NCBI GenBank assembly: GCA_003116975.1 | Contig: BGKB01000065.1 | Location: forward strand, 124,001 to 188,000 | Origin: Aurantiochytrium sp. KH105 | Lineage: Eukaryota > Sar > Bigyra > Thraustochytrida > Thraustochytriidae | Length of the DNA: 64,000 nucleotides | Reading direction: 5' to 3' | Shown here: one piece after another, positions 38,292 through 47,756 of the stretch | Position numbering within the stretch: position 1 is the first letter of the stretch | Layout: every line of letters begins with the position of its first letter | The notes under the pieces: generated by a model | Seen by the model: only the letters and a program-made list of their open reading frames with translations | What the model was told of the DNA's origin: nothing | Database searches by the model: none | Position numbers and translations under genes: made by a program

Positions 38292-38738
38292 CTCTTTCAT
38301 ACCTATCATACCTAACAAGTTGAAGGTTTTTTCACTGTAAAATCAAATCCTCAGACGAGGAGGGAGCATACGAGCTCTCGAGGCCAACAGGGGGCAAGCC
38401 CAGCTTTTGCACGTATTGCGACTGCGAACCACGTGGTTGGCTGGCCACTCCTGTATCCATCCCGTCGAACGCACCGTATACTACTACAAGAATCGAAACG
38501 AAAATGGGTTCCGATGAGAACACCACTCACTATACTCGCCCTGAGAAAGCAAACCAGAAGATACGAGGGGCTCGCTCGGCGCTGGCGTTGCCTGCGTGTT
38601 GGTTGTTGAGGTTGTGGTGCGGCGGAAGCGCAGCGATTTCTGGGCGCAGACCGCCCCACGCTGTCGAGATCCTCAAGCACCTCGCGCAGCGCGAGATTCT
38701 CTCGAGCGAGCACGTGTGTATACATACCATCGTAGGAA
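38292..38738. other. Intergenic region between HECT ligase and ankyrin-TIR gene
   Basis: A 447-base spacer between two + strand genes. It starts with an AT-richer stretch after the HECT stop. I see no gene, RNA or notable repeat. Confidence 0.55.
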
Positions 38739-41699
38739 ATGACAACTCGAGAAATGCAGACCTTGGAGGACTCTATCAACCACGACGACCTTGTCGGCGC
38801 CAAAGAGCTCGTGGAGGAGGACAGAAGCATTCTCACGAGGCGAATTGGCAGGCAAGACTTCACGCCTCTCATAACAGCGCTGTACTGGACTGACGGCAGA
38901 GGCCTGAGGATCGCTAACTGGCTCCTGGACCAGGATGAGTACGCCGAAGCAGCAGTACTTGATGCCAAGACCAGGGCTGGCTGGACCGCACTCATGCAGG
39001 CTGTTAAAAATCGACAAATCGGGATAATTAAACGCCTCATCATGCGAGGTGCCGATCTCAACGTGCAGAAAACAGACGGGTACACGGCATTTTTGCTCGC
39101 GTGTGCGCGAGGGTATTACCCCGAGGCGAAGCTACTCATTAAAAGTGGCGCAATGCTCACCCAAGGGCTTTCCCAACAGCAGAAACTTGGCTGGACCGAG
39201 CTTTTATTTGCTTGCGCTCAGGGCTCAAAGGTCATGGTGACTCTTTTGCTTCAAAAAGGAGCTGACGTCAACATGGCAAACAAGGATGATTGGACAGCCC
39301 TCAAGTATGCATGCAGCAATGGGCATTCTGAGATTACAAAGCTACTCATCAAAGAAGGCGCAAAGACGGATCCCCCAGATTTGCAAGGCCTCACAGCTCT
39401 CATGCTAGCAAGCCAACAGGGCCATGTGGAGACGGCGAAGATTCTCCTTGAGCATGGCGCCTCGATTAATGCAAAAGATGGGCAAGGTCGCACGGCTCTT
39501 ATGATCGCTTCCGTGTCGAAGACTAGTTCCGAGGTGGTTTCTCTGCTTATCTCAGGTCAGGCAGACGTGAATCTTCTCGACAATGAAGGAGAGACTGCTC
39601 TAACGTATGCAAGCAAAATTGGCAACGTGCTGGTTGTTGATCAGCTCGTCCAAGCTGGCGCAAACATCGATCACCAGCCTCAAGATGGTGGCTGGAGCGC
39701 TCTCATGCACGCATGCTTTTACATTCGCTCCAAATCGCAGTGCTTAAACGTCATAGAAACTTTGCTCAATGCTGGCGCAAACCCGAATCTACAAGGCCAG
39801 TCGGGAGTGTCCGCCCTCATTATTGCTTGTCAGTTCAAGCAGAAAAAGGCAGCGGATCTGCTGATTCAAAAGGGCGCGAATCTCGACCTGACGACAAAAA
39901 AGAAATTCACAGCGCTCATGTATTGCTGTTCGGAAAAGCCGCAGCCCGAGGCAAAGTCGCAGACTTCTACTGAGAAGTTGGAGACAATGCGGACCATTGC
40001 GCGAAGCCTTATCGAACATGGCGCCGACGTCGACATTGAGGAGCGCCGTGGTCGCACTGCGCTCATGTTCGCTTGCGAGCATGGGCACGACGACATTGCA
40101 AAGCTTCTCATTGAGCGTGGTGCCAAGCTTGATGTGCAGGAAGCCAAGGGTTGGACGGCACTCATGTTTGCTTCCCACTGCGGTCGAATTCAGGAGTTGG
40201 AGACAATGCAGACCATTGCGCAAAGCCTTATCGAGCATGGCGCCGACGTCGACATTGAGGAGTGCCGTGGTCGCACTGCGCTCATGTTCGCTTGCGAGCA
40301 TGGGCACGACGACATTGCAAAGCTCCTCATTGAGCGTGGTGCCAAGCTTGATGTGCAGGAAGCCGAGGGTTGGACGGCACTCATGTTTGCTTCCCACTGC
40401 GGTCGAATTCAGAGGTTGGAGACAATGCGGACCATTGCGCGAAGCCTTATTGAGCATGGCGCCGACGTTGACATCGAGGAGTGCCGTGGTCGCACTGCGC
40501 TCATGTTCGCTTGCGAGCATGGGCACGACGACATTGCAAAGCTTCTCATTGAGCGTGGTGCCAAGCTTGACGTGCAGGAAGCCGAGGGTTGGACGGCACT
40601 CATGTTTGCTTCCTACTACGGTCGTATTGAGCTTGTAAGGGCCCTCTTTTTGCAGGGTGCAAACCCAAATCTCGGTTCGCCTGAAGACAAAGGGTCCCAT
40701 ACGGCGCTTCTTTTGGCGTGTCAAAGACGACCCGCAAGCATGCTAAAAGGAGACGCGGGGCTTGTGCAATGTTTCATGACGTGTTGGGAAAAGGGCGGTG
40801 TGCTAGATAAGGAACGGGCAAGGAAGCTCGCACGCCGCAATGGTCTCTTGAAGGTTCTCAAGTTCATCGATATCGTGGAGCTCTTAGAGGGCCCGTACAC
40901 AGAAATCGCGAACCGACCAGCAGTTGTGACGTTTACCTCGAGTCACTTTTTTTCTGTGCGGGAGCATCAGGACACAGACGCAGAGCTCGACAGATTGGAA
41001 ATTTTCGACATCGATCTTCGTCGGAGACTGGCGAGCATATTGCAAGATGGAGTGAATCCCTCTGCACCATCTCGGTCATCAGGGGCAAGATCTGACTCAG
41101 CTTCGGATGCGGCGACGCAGCAAGGGAGCGATCGAACCCTGTCGTCACGACAGAGCTCGTCTCAAGACGGGTCTGATGCCCATTCGAGCGCCTCGACTCT
41201 CTCGCATAGCGCGGCGGCTCCAACATTGCCGGTCGTGGGCCCGGCGCCTCAATTCGATGCCTTTCTTGCACATGACTGGGGGGAGGGTGGCATGAACCAC
41301 GAGACAGTGGCTCTCATCAACGATGAACTCGGTCAGAAAGGCATCGAGACATGGTTTGACCGAGATCGACTGGAGAGAGAGATCGACTCTGAGATTGCAA
41401 GAGGCGTACGCAATTCTCGCAAGTTCGTCATCTTCCTCACGCAGAACTACATGGATAAAGTTGAGTCTTTTGGCTACGACTTTTGTCGTTATGAGTTCTC
41501 GATTGCCATGCAAGTCCACAAAAGGGATCTGCGGACCGTACTCGTTGTTGTCATGGAGGAGCCTCTTCGTGACATCGGAATGTGGACAGATCGTTTTCTC
41601 ATCTTCCAACGGTTTCTTTTTGTGGATTTCTCCACCGAAGAAAAACGGGCTGCAAACCTTGACTATCTCGTCAAGCGTATCAGAGACGAGGTCGCCTAA
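38739..41699 (+). CDS. Ankyrin-repeat protein with a C-terminal TIR domain
   Basis: The product is 986 residues. Residues about 75-650 are ankyrin repeats (GxTALMxACxxGHxDIAKLLIERGAxLD type). A Ser-rich linker follows, then a TIR-like domain at about 836-985 (FDAFLAHDWG, ETWFDRDRLE, FVIFLTQNYMDKV, CRYEF). In NAD-cleaving TIRs such as SARM1 the catalytic Glu follows the segment that here reads WFDRDRLEREI, and a Glu is present there, so NADase activity is possible but unproven. HDWG-type TIR domains joined to other modules occur in several stramenopiles. No membrane segment or signal peptide is seen, so a cytosolic sensor or scaffold is the simplest reading. Residues 414-632 are three almost identical 73-residue units, a recent internal amplification. 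Confidence 0.92.
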   Translation: MTTREMQTLEDSINHDDLVGAKELVEEDRSILTRRIGRQDFTPLITALYWTDGRGLRIANWLLDQDEYAEAAVLDAKTRAGWTALMQAVKNRQIGIIKRLIMRGADLNVQKTDGYTAFLLACARGYYPEAKLLIKSGAMLTQGLSQQQKLGWTELLFACAQGSKVMVTLLLQKGADVNMANKDDWTALKYACSNGHSEITKLLIKEGAKTDPPDLQGLTALMLASQQGHVETAKILLEHGASINAKDGQGRTALMIASVSKTSSEVVSLLISGQADVNLLDNEGETALTYASKIGNVLVVDQLVQAGANIDHQPQDGGWSALMHACFYIRSKSQCLNVIETLLNAGANPNLQGQSGVSALIIACQFKQKKAADLLIQKGANLDLTTKKKFTALMYCCSEKPQPEAKSQTSTEKLETMRTIARSLIEHGADVDIEERRGRTALMFACEHGHDDIAKLLIERGAKLDVQEAKGWTALMFASHCGRIQELETMQTIAQSLIEHGADVDIEECRGRTALMFACEHGHDDIAKLLIERGAKLDVQEAEGWTALMFASHCGRIQRLETMRTIARSLIEHGADVDIEECRGRTALMFACEHGHDDIAKLLIERGAKLDVQEAEGWTALMFASYYGRIELVRALFLQGANPNLGSPEDKGSHTALLLACQRRPASMLKGDAGLVQCFMTCWEKGGVLDKERARKLARRNGLLKVLKFIDIVELLEGPYTEIANRPAVVTFTSSHFFSVREHQDTDAELDRLEIFDIDLRRRLASILQDGVNPSAPSRSSGARSDSASDAATQQGSDRTLSSRQSSSQDGSDAHSSASTLSHSAAAPTLPVVGPAPQFDAFLAHDWGEGGMNHETVALINDELGQKGIETWFDRDRLEREIDSEIARGVRNSRKFVIFLTQNYMDKVESFGYDFCRYEFSIAMQVHKRDLRTVLVVVMEEPLRDIGMWTDRFLIFQRFLFVDFSTEEKRAANLDYLVKRIRDEVA
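39978..40634 (+). repeat. Three 219-bp tandem units in the ankyrin region
   Basis: Units start at 39,978, 40,197 and 40,416, each beginning LETM(R/Q)TIA and covering two ankyrin repeats. They differ at only a few bases, in contrast to the other ankyrin repeats of the gene, so they arose recently or are kept alike by gene conversion. Confidence 0.95.
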
Positions 41700-42088
41700 G
41701 TCAGAGATCCTGCCCCGGCAGCAGCTCTCACACAAGGTTTCGCGTTATGATCATTGTTGCCCATTTCTTTCCCCGCGGAAAACCTGGATTATGCTCCGAT
41801 TGGTCTTCTTCATGCTTGCGTCACAATAGCCCAGGGCTGCACCGATGCATCGATACATGCATCGATGCACCGCACGAGGGGAATGCGATAGACCCAGTGT
41901 CTTTTCAAGTTGTTGGGTACAGTAACGTGCATAATGATGTAGGCTCGTAATAAGTAAGCTCCGAGTCCAAAGCGCAGCGCAGCGTGAACTTTGGCGAGAA
42001 GCGTATCTGCGGAACCCGTTTTGCGTACGTCCACATTTCTGGGCCCGGGGTGCGTGCGAGAGATCGCAATCGATCGCGGCGGGACGCG
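41700..42088. other. Intergenic region with an ATCGATGCAT-rich inverted repeat
   Basis: A 389-base spacer. At about 41,840-41,873 it holds interleaved GATGCATCGAT/ATGCATCGATGC copies that form an imperfect palindrome. The hairpin could sit in the 3' part of the ankyrin-TIR transcript. No gene is seen. Confidence 0.55.
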
Positions 42089-45000
42089 ATGGCCGCGGCA
42101 AACGCGCGGAGGTCGCTCGTGGAGGTGCTCCGCGGACTGCAGCGCGGAGGGGCCGGTGACCGTGCCTCTGGGGCCGAAAGTGGTTTCGGGGGAAGGAGCG
42201 GGCTGGGCAACGATGACATGCTGCTGACCGAGGACGAGGGCGAAGGCAGGCTCGGCCACGGCGGCGACGACGACGACGATGACGACGACGACGACGACGA
42301 CGACGACTTCGACCTCAACATCAGGGAAGAGGAAAATGATGAGTATGATGGCGAAGGCGGTGACTTTCGCCGCGATGTCTACGCCCATGACGCCTTCGTC
42401 AGTGATGGCGACTTTGACGACGGCTTTGATGACGACGAAGGGGAAGATGTAGAGGACGAGGGTGCCGCTGCTGCAGCTGCTGCTGCTGAAGATGACGATG
42501 ACGTCCAAGAACTGAGCGACCTCGACAATGATGGTTCTGAGTCTGACTCGGGCTCGCGTGAAGGCTCAGCAAGCAGAACAGCCTCTTTCCCGGGACGCAG
42601 TGCTTTGTCGTCCATGTCCAGAGGAGCAAATGGTCCAAAGTCTGGAACAAAAATACGAAATCATAAGGCCAGAAATCTGAAGACAGCGCAACAAATGGCC
42701 AGGAAACGAAGAACGGGAAAGAGGAGGAAGGGACCCAAAAAGGAGAATATGCGGGATCCCACCGTAAGAGCGGAGCCCCCAATCTCTCAGCTCGACCAAA
42801 TGCTGCAGACTACGCTTCGAGACAAAGGCTCTTCCGTAACGGACCGTATGTTGGCGTATACCGTGGTGATGACCATAGGTTGTGGAAAGCCCAAAGAGGC
42901 ACATTCGCTCTGGGAGGAGCTGCTGACGATTATGCTCGAGGATTTCGCGCACCAGTCAGCTGATGTCCGCGAGAGCGCTTTATTAGCCTTTCGCACGGTA
43001 CCGGTCGCGGAGCGGTTGGGTGTTTTTGCTTCACATCAAGGGATCGAATTCGTACTAAAGAACTGTCTTCGCGACACGCAGTCAGCTGTCCGCCAGGTAG
43101 CTGTTGATGTGTTGGGAAACTCGCTTGTGCAAGTCTGGGCAGAACTCCACGTTGCACCGTGGCGTCTCAAGCATTTGCCTCACATGCGTCATCTCGAAGG
43201 ACCAGAATTCACCACACTTCTGGACACGTGCAAAGATAGAATAGTAGACGTGTGGCGCGTCATTGCCGTCACCACAACAGACGATTGCGACCTTGTCGCC
43301 GGATCGGCCTTTCAAGCTTTGGCTGATCTTGTCGAGCCAGATGCGGCACGTCTCGCGTCCCCAGGAACGAGCCCTGGCATTTCTCGGCCACCCGCTTACT
43401 GGGTAATAGATGGTCAAGCAAATTATAGCGCAAGCATCGAAGACTTTTCCAAGTCTCTTCGCGTGTTGCAACGTCGTGTCTTGGATCATCTCTCGGCAAG
43501 GATTGAGCTTGTGCTTCATCGCGCCGAGAGTTTGTGGCCTCGATCGCCGATTCTCACAGCTGCAGGAGCGAATGCACCATCGGCATCTCAGGTCTTCCTT
43601 CCGCTATCGACAGCACTCTCAGACCCAATCTTTGTCTCTCACCGATCCTTGGGCGAACCCTCACACACATTGAGCGCTGAGCATGCTTCTATTGGAACAA
43701 GCAGCAGCAACAACAACAAGAACATCAATACTAGTAATAGCAGCAGCAGCGGCGGTGGCGGTGGTACTGGCGGTGGCAGTGGCGGCGGTTATGGCGGCGG
43801 GGGGGCTTTTGCTACAGCGAATGTTCCCGGATTCACCCGCATCACCCGCAGCGGATCTTCACATGATGAGCAGATCAATCATTCTTCAAGCAGTACAAAT
43901 CTGGATGTTGACGGGGCCATGGGAGTGCATACGGGCCTGATGGGTGGCGCGAGCGAACTTGCCGCTTCAGCACTCGATCTTGCCCATGGCCAAGCTAGCT
44001 TCATCTGCGCAACGACGATCTTCAGACATCTCGCTCACCCGGTCAAACCCCCCAATTTCAAAGCCGTCTCCGAAGACCGCCTCTCTCGCATGGTTCATGG
44101 CCCGGCTGTGGCCGTCGAGGTTGACCCGGGCGTCGAGCTCACAAGCTTCGTCGAAATTCCTGTGGCTCAAGTTTACCACGCATGGATTGAAAATGTCCTC
44201 CGTGCATGGGTTATCTCGCCACGCCATCCATTTGCAACTGTATGTGCCGCGGAGCATATACTCGGTTTGTCACATTCGTGCGAGGCTCTATTGCTCGGTC
44301 ACTCAAGTTCTTTCCAAACACGAGCCTTGCACGAGGTGTGCCGTGGCCTTTGTCGTGGGCTCAAGGGCCTCCGATCGGGATCTGGCGGGTCTTTACTTCA
44401 AGACAGGGAGCGCGCGCACTTTCATCTTAGGACGCTTGAAGCGCTGGAGCATTGCTGTACGTCGCTTCCGTATGGTCTTGGCAAAGACCTTCGTGCCAAA
44501 TACCTGTGCTTTGCGATTCGAGAGTTTGCGCTCGCCATGCCGCGCACTTGTGCAGCATTTGCTGATGAAAGCCCCGCAAGTCTATCGAGTGAGGGTGCTA
44601 CTGCTGGCGGACGCGCGCCCCCCTCAAATATTGTCAAGGGCCAAGGCATGCCAGTACCACGAGAAGCGCAGCTCGAGAAGCTGCGAGGCCTCTGGCACGC
44701 GCTTTTGACCCTCTGTGCGGATGCAGACGGCTTTTGGGCAGTCGTATCGGCTGAAGAGCCGGGTGTGATTCACGAAATGCTGCGCGAAGATGCCAAAGAC
44801 GACTTTGTGCGTCATGCGCTCTGCTCCAGCTTACTTGATGCCCTCTTGCGCGTTGGCGCACGGAAGAGGCGGTCGTTTGGGCCTGGGGCCTGGGTCTTGC
44901 ATGCTTCACTACGCGCGCTGGAGCTTTTGAATCTTTGTCTCACGTGGCGGACCCCTTCCATTGCTTTGGACGCAGGGGCAGTATATCTGGACTTGCTGGA

Positions 45001-47176
45001 CGCGCTCATTATACGTGCGGGGAAGCTTCCCTTGAGTTCCCCATACCGGTCAGGGGCCTTTGGGCGGCTTTGGGCTCTCTTGCAGCGCATGGTGGACTTC
45101 AACATTGACTTTGGCGGATTCGACGGACCTGGGCGCAAGGTGCATATGCTCTTGGTACTTTGCCGTGGCGTTTCGCTTTTAGCAAGTCGCGACGACCTTG
45201 CGGATTCCCCCACGGAAAATCTTACGGACCCCGTAAGAGCTGTCGGTGAGTCCCTAGTGAATGCTCTTCATTTGGAGCTTTCAGACCGCCTCGGAGGCTC
45301 TGCTTGTACGCAAGAGCACCTCGCTTCCGCGCGATCGCTCATTGATGCTTCCGTTGCCATGATTACACGCGCTACTGTTCTTGCCTCGAGCGTGGATGCT
45401 CTTTTGGCGTCATTTGAGGAGAGCGTGCTTGTCAGTGAGATCGTTGTTGCTCGCCGCAGACTTGATCTCGTGCGTCAGGTCCCTGCGGAGGTTCTTGCCC
45501 AATTGCAAGCACCTCTGGATGGTTCTTTTGCGCTTCTCGCCCGCGAGGGTTTTGCGAAACAAAGGCGTGACGAATTCGGTACATTGGCAGCAACATCGAT
45601 AGAAGAGGGAGGCTATGGCGATGACGATGACGGAGGCGAAGAAGGAGAAGAAGAAGAAGCGCAGCAAGAAACGGAAGAAGTCAAGGGCAAGCACCGCGAG
45701 CGCTGGTGTGTGGGTCCAGACGCGCAAGCGCCAGTCGTCTACCGGACGAGTGTGGGCGGAGTATGGGACCCATTAACGACTGAGCTCACTTGCACGCCGC
45801 TCCCGTTGCGCCATGAAGCAGCCATTCGCGTTGACTTGTGCAATGCGACCTCAAATGTACTGACGAGTGATGTGACAATCGAGCTGGGATGCGACGGGCC
45901 ATGCTGGATCGAGGCGATCGAGGCGCAAAAGAACGTATTTGGCCCCCTTTCTCCCGGGCATGGGTGCGGAGCCGCCTACTTTGTGATAAAAATTGATTCG
46001 TCCCGTGATTTGTCCGAGGAGTTGCGGCGGGCGCCAGCACGCTCGACCGCCTTCGGCAGTCCCGCAAACGACGCTGATCTTTTGGCAGAAGTCGTCGCCT
46101 CGCGCATTGCCTCGGCGCAAAAACGTGCCAGTGGAAAATCATTCAAGGCAGTCTTGGACAGCCCAGAGGGCGATCTTTCGAAATCATCGGCGGGCTCATC
46201 CGCTCATGAAAAGGTGTCCCGCCGTGGCAGTCTGACGTTGCCGTCGAGGCGTCTCAAGCGTCCTAGCATTCCCGTTTCTGGGAAGCGCTCTCTCTTTGGA
46301 GCTTCGAGTGCAAGCTCCAATGGTGGTGCCGAGGAAGGAAACAGTAGCGCATCTAATGGCGGGGGCGCCGCGGGACTTGCTGGAGGTTTGAACGGCGCAA
46401 GCTTTCGCGCGCGTTTCAAAGGAGGGCGTAGCTTGAGCGAAATGAGTGCCCTGTCAGAGGAAGGGTTTCGTGGATCGATTGATCTATCGCAAGGTAAAAG
46501 GGACGGGTCATCCGGCGCTAGCACCATAGACCAAAATCGCAGACCTGTACGACGCGCAAAGCGTAGCATAGACGTGCAACCTCGTTTTTTGCACCTTTGC
46601 ATTTCGCTGGGTGACACAGCTTTGACCTTTCCTCCGGTTCAGCTGCCGGTATCATTGTTTTGTTTGCCTATTGACGCATCTCCATCAGGAATGCGCGCCT
46701 CGTCTTGGCACACGGCTGGACTGCCCCGTCGCTACGGAGGATGGGTCGATCTTCGACGATTCCGTGCGTTTTGGAAAAAACTCAAGCATTCGCATTCAAC
46801 GCTGACCGAACATGTCTTGGCGGGCAACACGCTAGGAACCGCATCTTCCGCGCTATGCGGGACCATGGAAGAGATCGATTGTGCGTGCGGCAATTTGTCC
46901 CGAGTGATCATGGAACCCGAACTCATTCCAGATTATGTGGGGCACTGCGCCTTTGCCGGATCGACATGGGAAGGCGCGTCTTTTGCGCTCATGGTGACGC
47001 TTACGTTGAGTCGCGCCCGCCCGCCTTCAAATGGCATGAACCTGTCGATCACTTGGGATCTGCGCTGCGCATCGGAGGAGCTGCACAACGCGTGGGCTGA
47101 GGCGAGCGTACTCGACTACTTTATCAGGTCCTTTTGCCCCAAAGATACCCACGAAGGAGGAGGAGTACACACCTAG
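42089..47176 (+). CDS. Large HEAT/appendage protein resembling the TSET subunit TPLATE
   Basis: The first ATG (42,089; the frame opens upstream only through a GTG) gives 1695 residues. After an Asp/Glu-rich N-terminal extension (about 55-170) come a Lys/Arg-rich stretch and a HEAT/adaptin-like solenoid. An acidic/Glu-rich insert, an appendage-like beta region (DLCNATSNVLTSDVTIEL) and a C-terminal domain containing FRAFWKKL, GTMEEI and CAFAGSTWEGASFALMVTLTL follow. In order and local similarity this tracks plant TPLATE, whose C-terminus has the VEFFRLWPSL and TWHGGFVGMMLF segments. TPLATE is the beta-like large subunit of the TSET/TPLATE clathrin-associated complex acting in endocytosis at the plasma membrane. 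The comparison is from memory, not from alignment; a divergent adaptin beta subunit is the alternative. Low-complexity Ser/Gly inserts lie near 43,690-43,800. Confidence 0.6.
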   Translation: MAAANARRSLVEVLRGLQRGGAGDRASGAESGFGGRSGLGNDDMLLTEDEGEGRLGHGGDDDDDDDDDDDDDDFDLNIREEENDEYDGEGGDFRRDVYAHDAFVSDGDFDDGFDDDEGEDVEDEGAAAAAAAAEDDDDVQELSDLDNDGSESDSGSREGSASRTASFPGRSALSSMSRGANGPKSGTKIRNHKARNLKTAQQMARKRRTGKRRKGPKKENMRDPTVRAEPPISQLDQMLQTTLRDKGSSVTDRMLAYTVVMTIGCGKPKEAHSLWEELLTIMLEDFAHQSADVRESALLAFRTVPVAERLGVFASHQGIEFVLKNCLRDTQSAVRQVAVDVLGNSLVQVWAELHVAPWRLKHLPHMRHLEGPEFTTLLDTCKDRIVDVWRVIAVTTTDDCDLVAGSAFQALADLVEPDAARLASPGTSPGISRPPAYWVIDGQANYSASIEDFSKSLRVLQRRVLDHLSARIELVLHRAESLWPRSPILTAAGANAPSASQVFLPLSTALSDPIFVSHRSLGEPSHTLSAEHASIGTSSSNNNKNINTSNSSSSGGGGGTGGGSGGGYGGGGAFATANVPGFTRITRSGSSHDEQINHSSSSTNLDVDGAMGVHTGLMGGASELAASALDLAHGQASFICATTIFRHLAHPVKPPNFKAVSEDRLSRMVHGPAVAVEVDPGVELTSFVEIPVAQVYHAWIENVLRAWVISPRHPFATVCAAEHILGLSHSCEALLLGHSSSFQTRALHEVCRGLCRGLKGLRSGSGGSLLQDRERAHFHLRTLEALEHCCTSLPYGLGKDLRAKYLCFAIREFALAMPRTCAAFADESPASLSSEGATAGGRAPPSNIVKGQGMPVPREAQLEKLRGLWHALLTLCADADGFWAVVSAEEPGVIHEMLREDAKDDFVRHALCSSLLDALLRVGARKRRSFGPGAWVLHASLRALELLNLCLTWRTPSIALDAGAVYLDLLDALIIRAGKLPLSSPYRSGAFGRLWALLQRMVDFNIDFGGFDGPGRKVHMLLVLCRGVSLLASRDDLADSPTENLTDPVRAVGESLVNALHLELSDRLGGSACTQEHLASARSLIDASVAMITRATVLASSVDALLASFEESVLVSEIVVARRRLDLVRQVPAEVLAQLQAPLDGSFALLAREGFAKQRRDEFGTLAATSIEEGGYGDDDDGGEEGEEEEAQQETEEVKGKHRERWCVGPDAQAPVVYRTSVGGVWDPLTTELTCTPLPLRHEAAIRVDLCNATSNVLTSDVTIELGCDGPCWIEAIEAQKNVFGPLSPGHGCGAAYFVIKIDSSRDLSEELRRAPARSTAFGSPANDADLLAEVVASRIASAQKRASGKSFKAVLDSPEGDLSKSSAGSSAHEKVSRRGSLTLPSRRLKRPSIPVSGKRSLFGASSASSNGGAEEGNSSASNGGGAAGLAGGLNGASFRARFKGGRSLSEMSALSEEGFRGSIDLSQGKRDGSSGASTIDQNRRPVRRAKRSIDVQPRFLHLCISLGDTALTFPPVQLPVSLFCLPIDASPSGMRASSWHTAGLPRRYGGWVDLRRFRAFWKKLKHSHSTLTEHVLAGNTLGTASSALCGTMEEIDCACGNLSRVIMEPELIPDYVGHCAFAGSTWEGASFALMVTLTLSRARPPSNGMNLSITWDLRCASEELHNAWAEASVLDYFIRSFCPKDTHEGGGVHT
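42262..42308 (+). repeat. Poly-aspartate tract in the TPLATE-like protein
   Basis: GAC/GAT triplets encode about 15 consecutive Asp near the N-terminus, within a longer acidic region. Confidence 0.9.
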
Positions 47177-47202
47177 TTCACACCTATCCGTTACGCAGTT
47201 TG

Positions 47203-47277
47203 TGGCACTGGCAGTCACTGGCAGTCACTGGCAGTCATTGGCACCGTGGCACTGGCACTGGCACTGGCACTGGCACT
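47203..47277. repeat. CACTGGCAGT/GGCACT minisatellite
   Basis: Three or four copies of CACTGGCAGT pass into a run of GGCACT hexamers. It lies between the stop of the TPLATE-like gene and the start of the CNB gene. Confidence 0.9.
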
Positions 47278-47486
47278 CAACTTGAACTTGAAGGTCGAAC
47301 CCGCACAGCAACGAACCCACCTAAGCTCATCTTAGCTTATCGTCGGCTTATAATCGAGCGCCGTCGGCGCCGAATTGATGATCGCCTTCGTGCGTGTGTG
47401 GGTCTAGCATTTGACGTCTGCAGATTCAGCCTTTTATGATTTTTCCTTTCAGCCGCTGTGTCGGCGTATGATTTATCAGCCATTGC

Positions 47487-47521
47487 TGGGTGGGGGTGGG
47501 TGGGTAGGTGGGTGGGTGGGT
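47487..47521 (+). other. Putative G-quadruplex run
   Basis: The + strand carries at least six runs of three or more G separated by single T (or TAGGT), which fits a G-quadruplex pattern. It lies about 240 bases upstream of the CNB gene start and could be in its promoter or leader. Confidence 0.55.
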
Positions 47522-47756
47522 CCCCAGCCAGCAGGAATATTGATTGGCCTCATGGCCTCGTAGTACCAAGGCGGGCCGACGACAGGAACGAGAAAAGATG
47601 GGGTGGAGTGAAATTTGACAAAGAGCGATCAGATGCCTCGCGCACGTGCAGGTGCATGTGGCGATTTGTCACTGAGCAAGCCTCGTGCAGTCGCTCTAGG
47701 CAAGCAGGGAGGCAGGCAGGCAGACAGACAGACTGGCAGGCGAGCTTGGTTGAGCC

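Larger units (their letters stand above)
47177..47756. other. Repeat-rich intergenic region before the CNB-domain gene
   Basis: It holds a CACTGGCAGT/GGCACT minisatellite (47,203-47,277), a G-rich run (47,487-47,521) and GGCAGGCAGACAGACA-type short repeats (about 47,703-47,740) just ahead of the next ATG. No gene is seen. Confidence 0.65.

Noticed and set aside
39789-40724. Minus-strand frame with repeated units opposite the ankyrin region
   Set aside because: It mirrors the 219-bp ankyrin repeats; the + strand frame is clearly the coding one.
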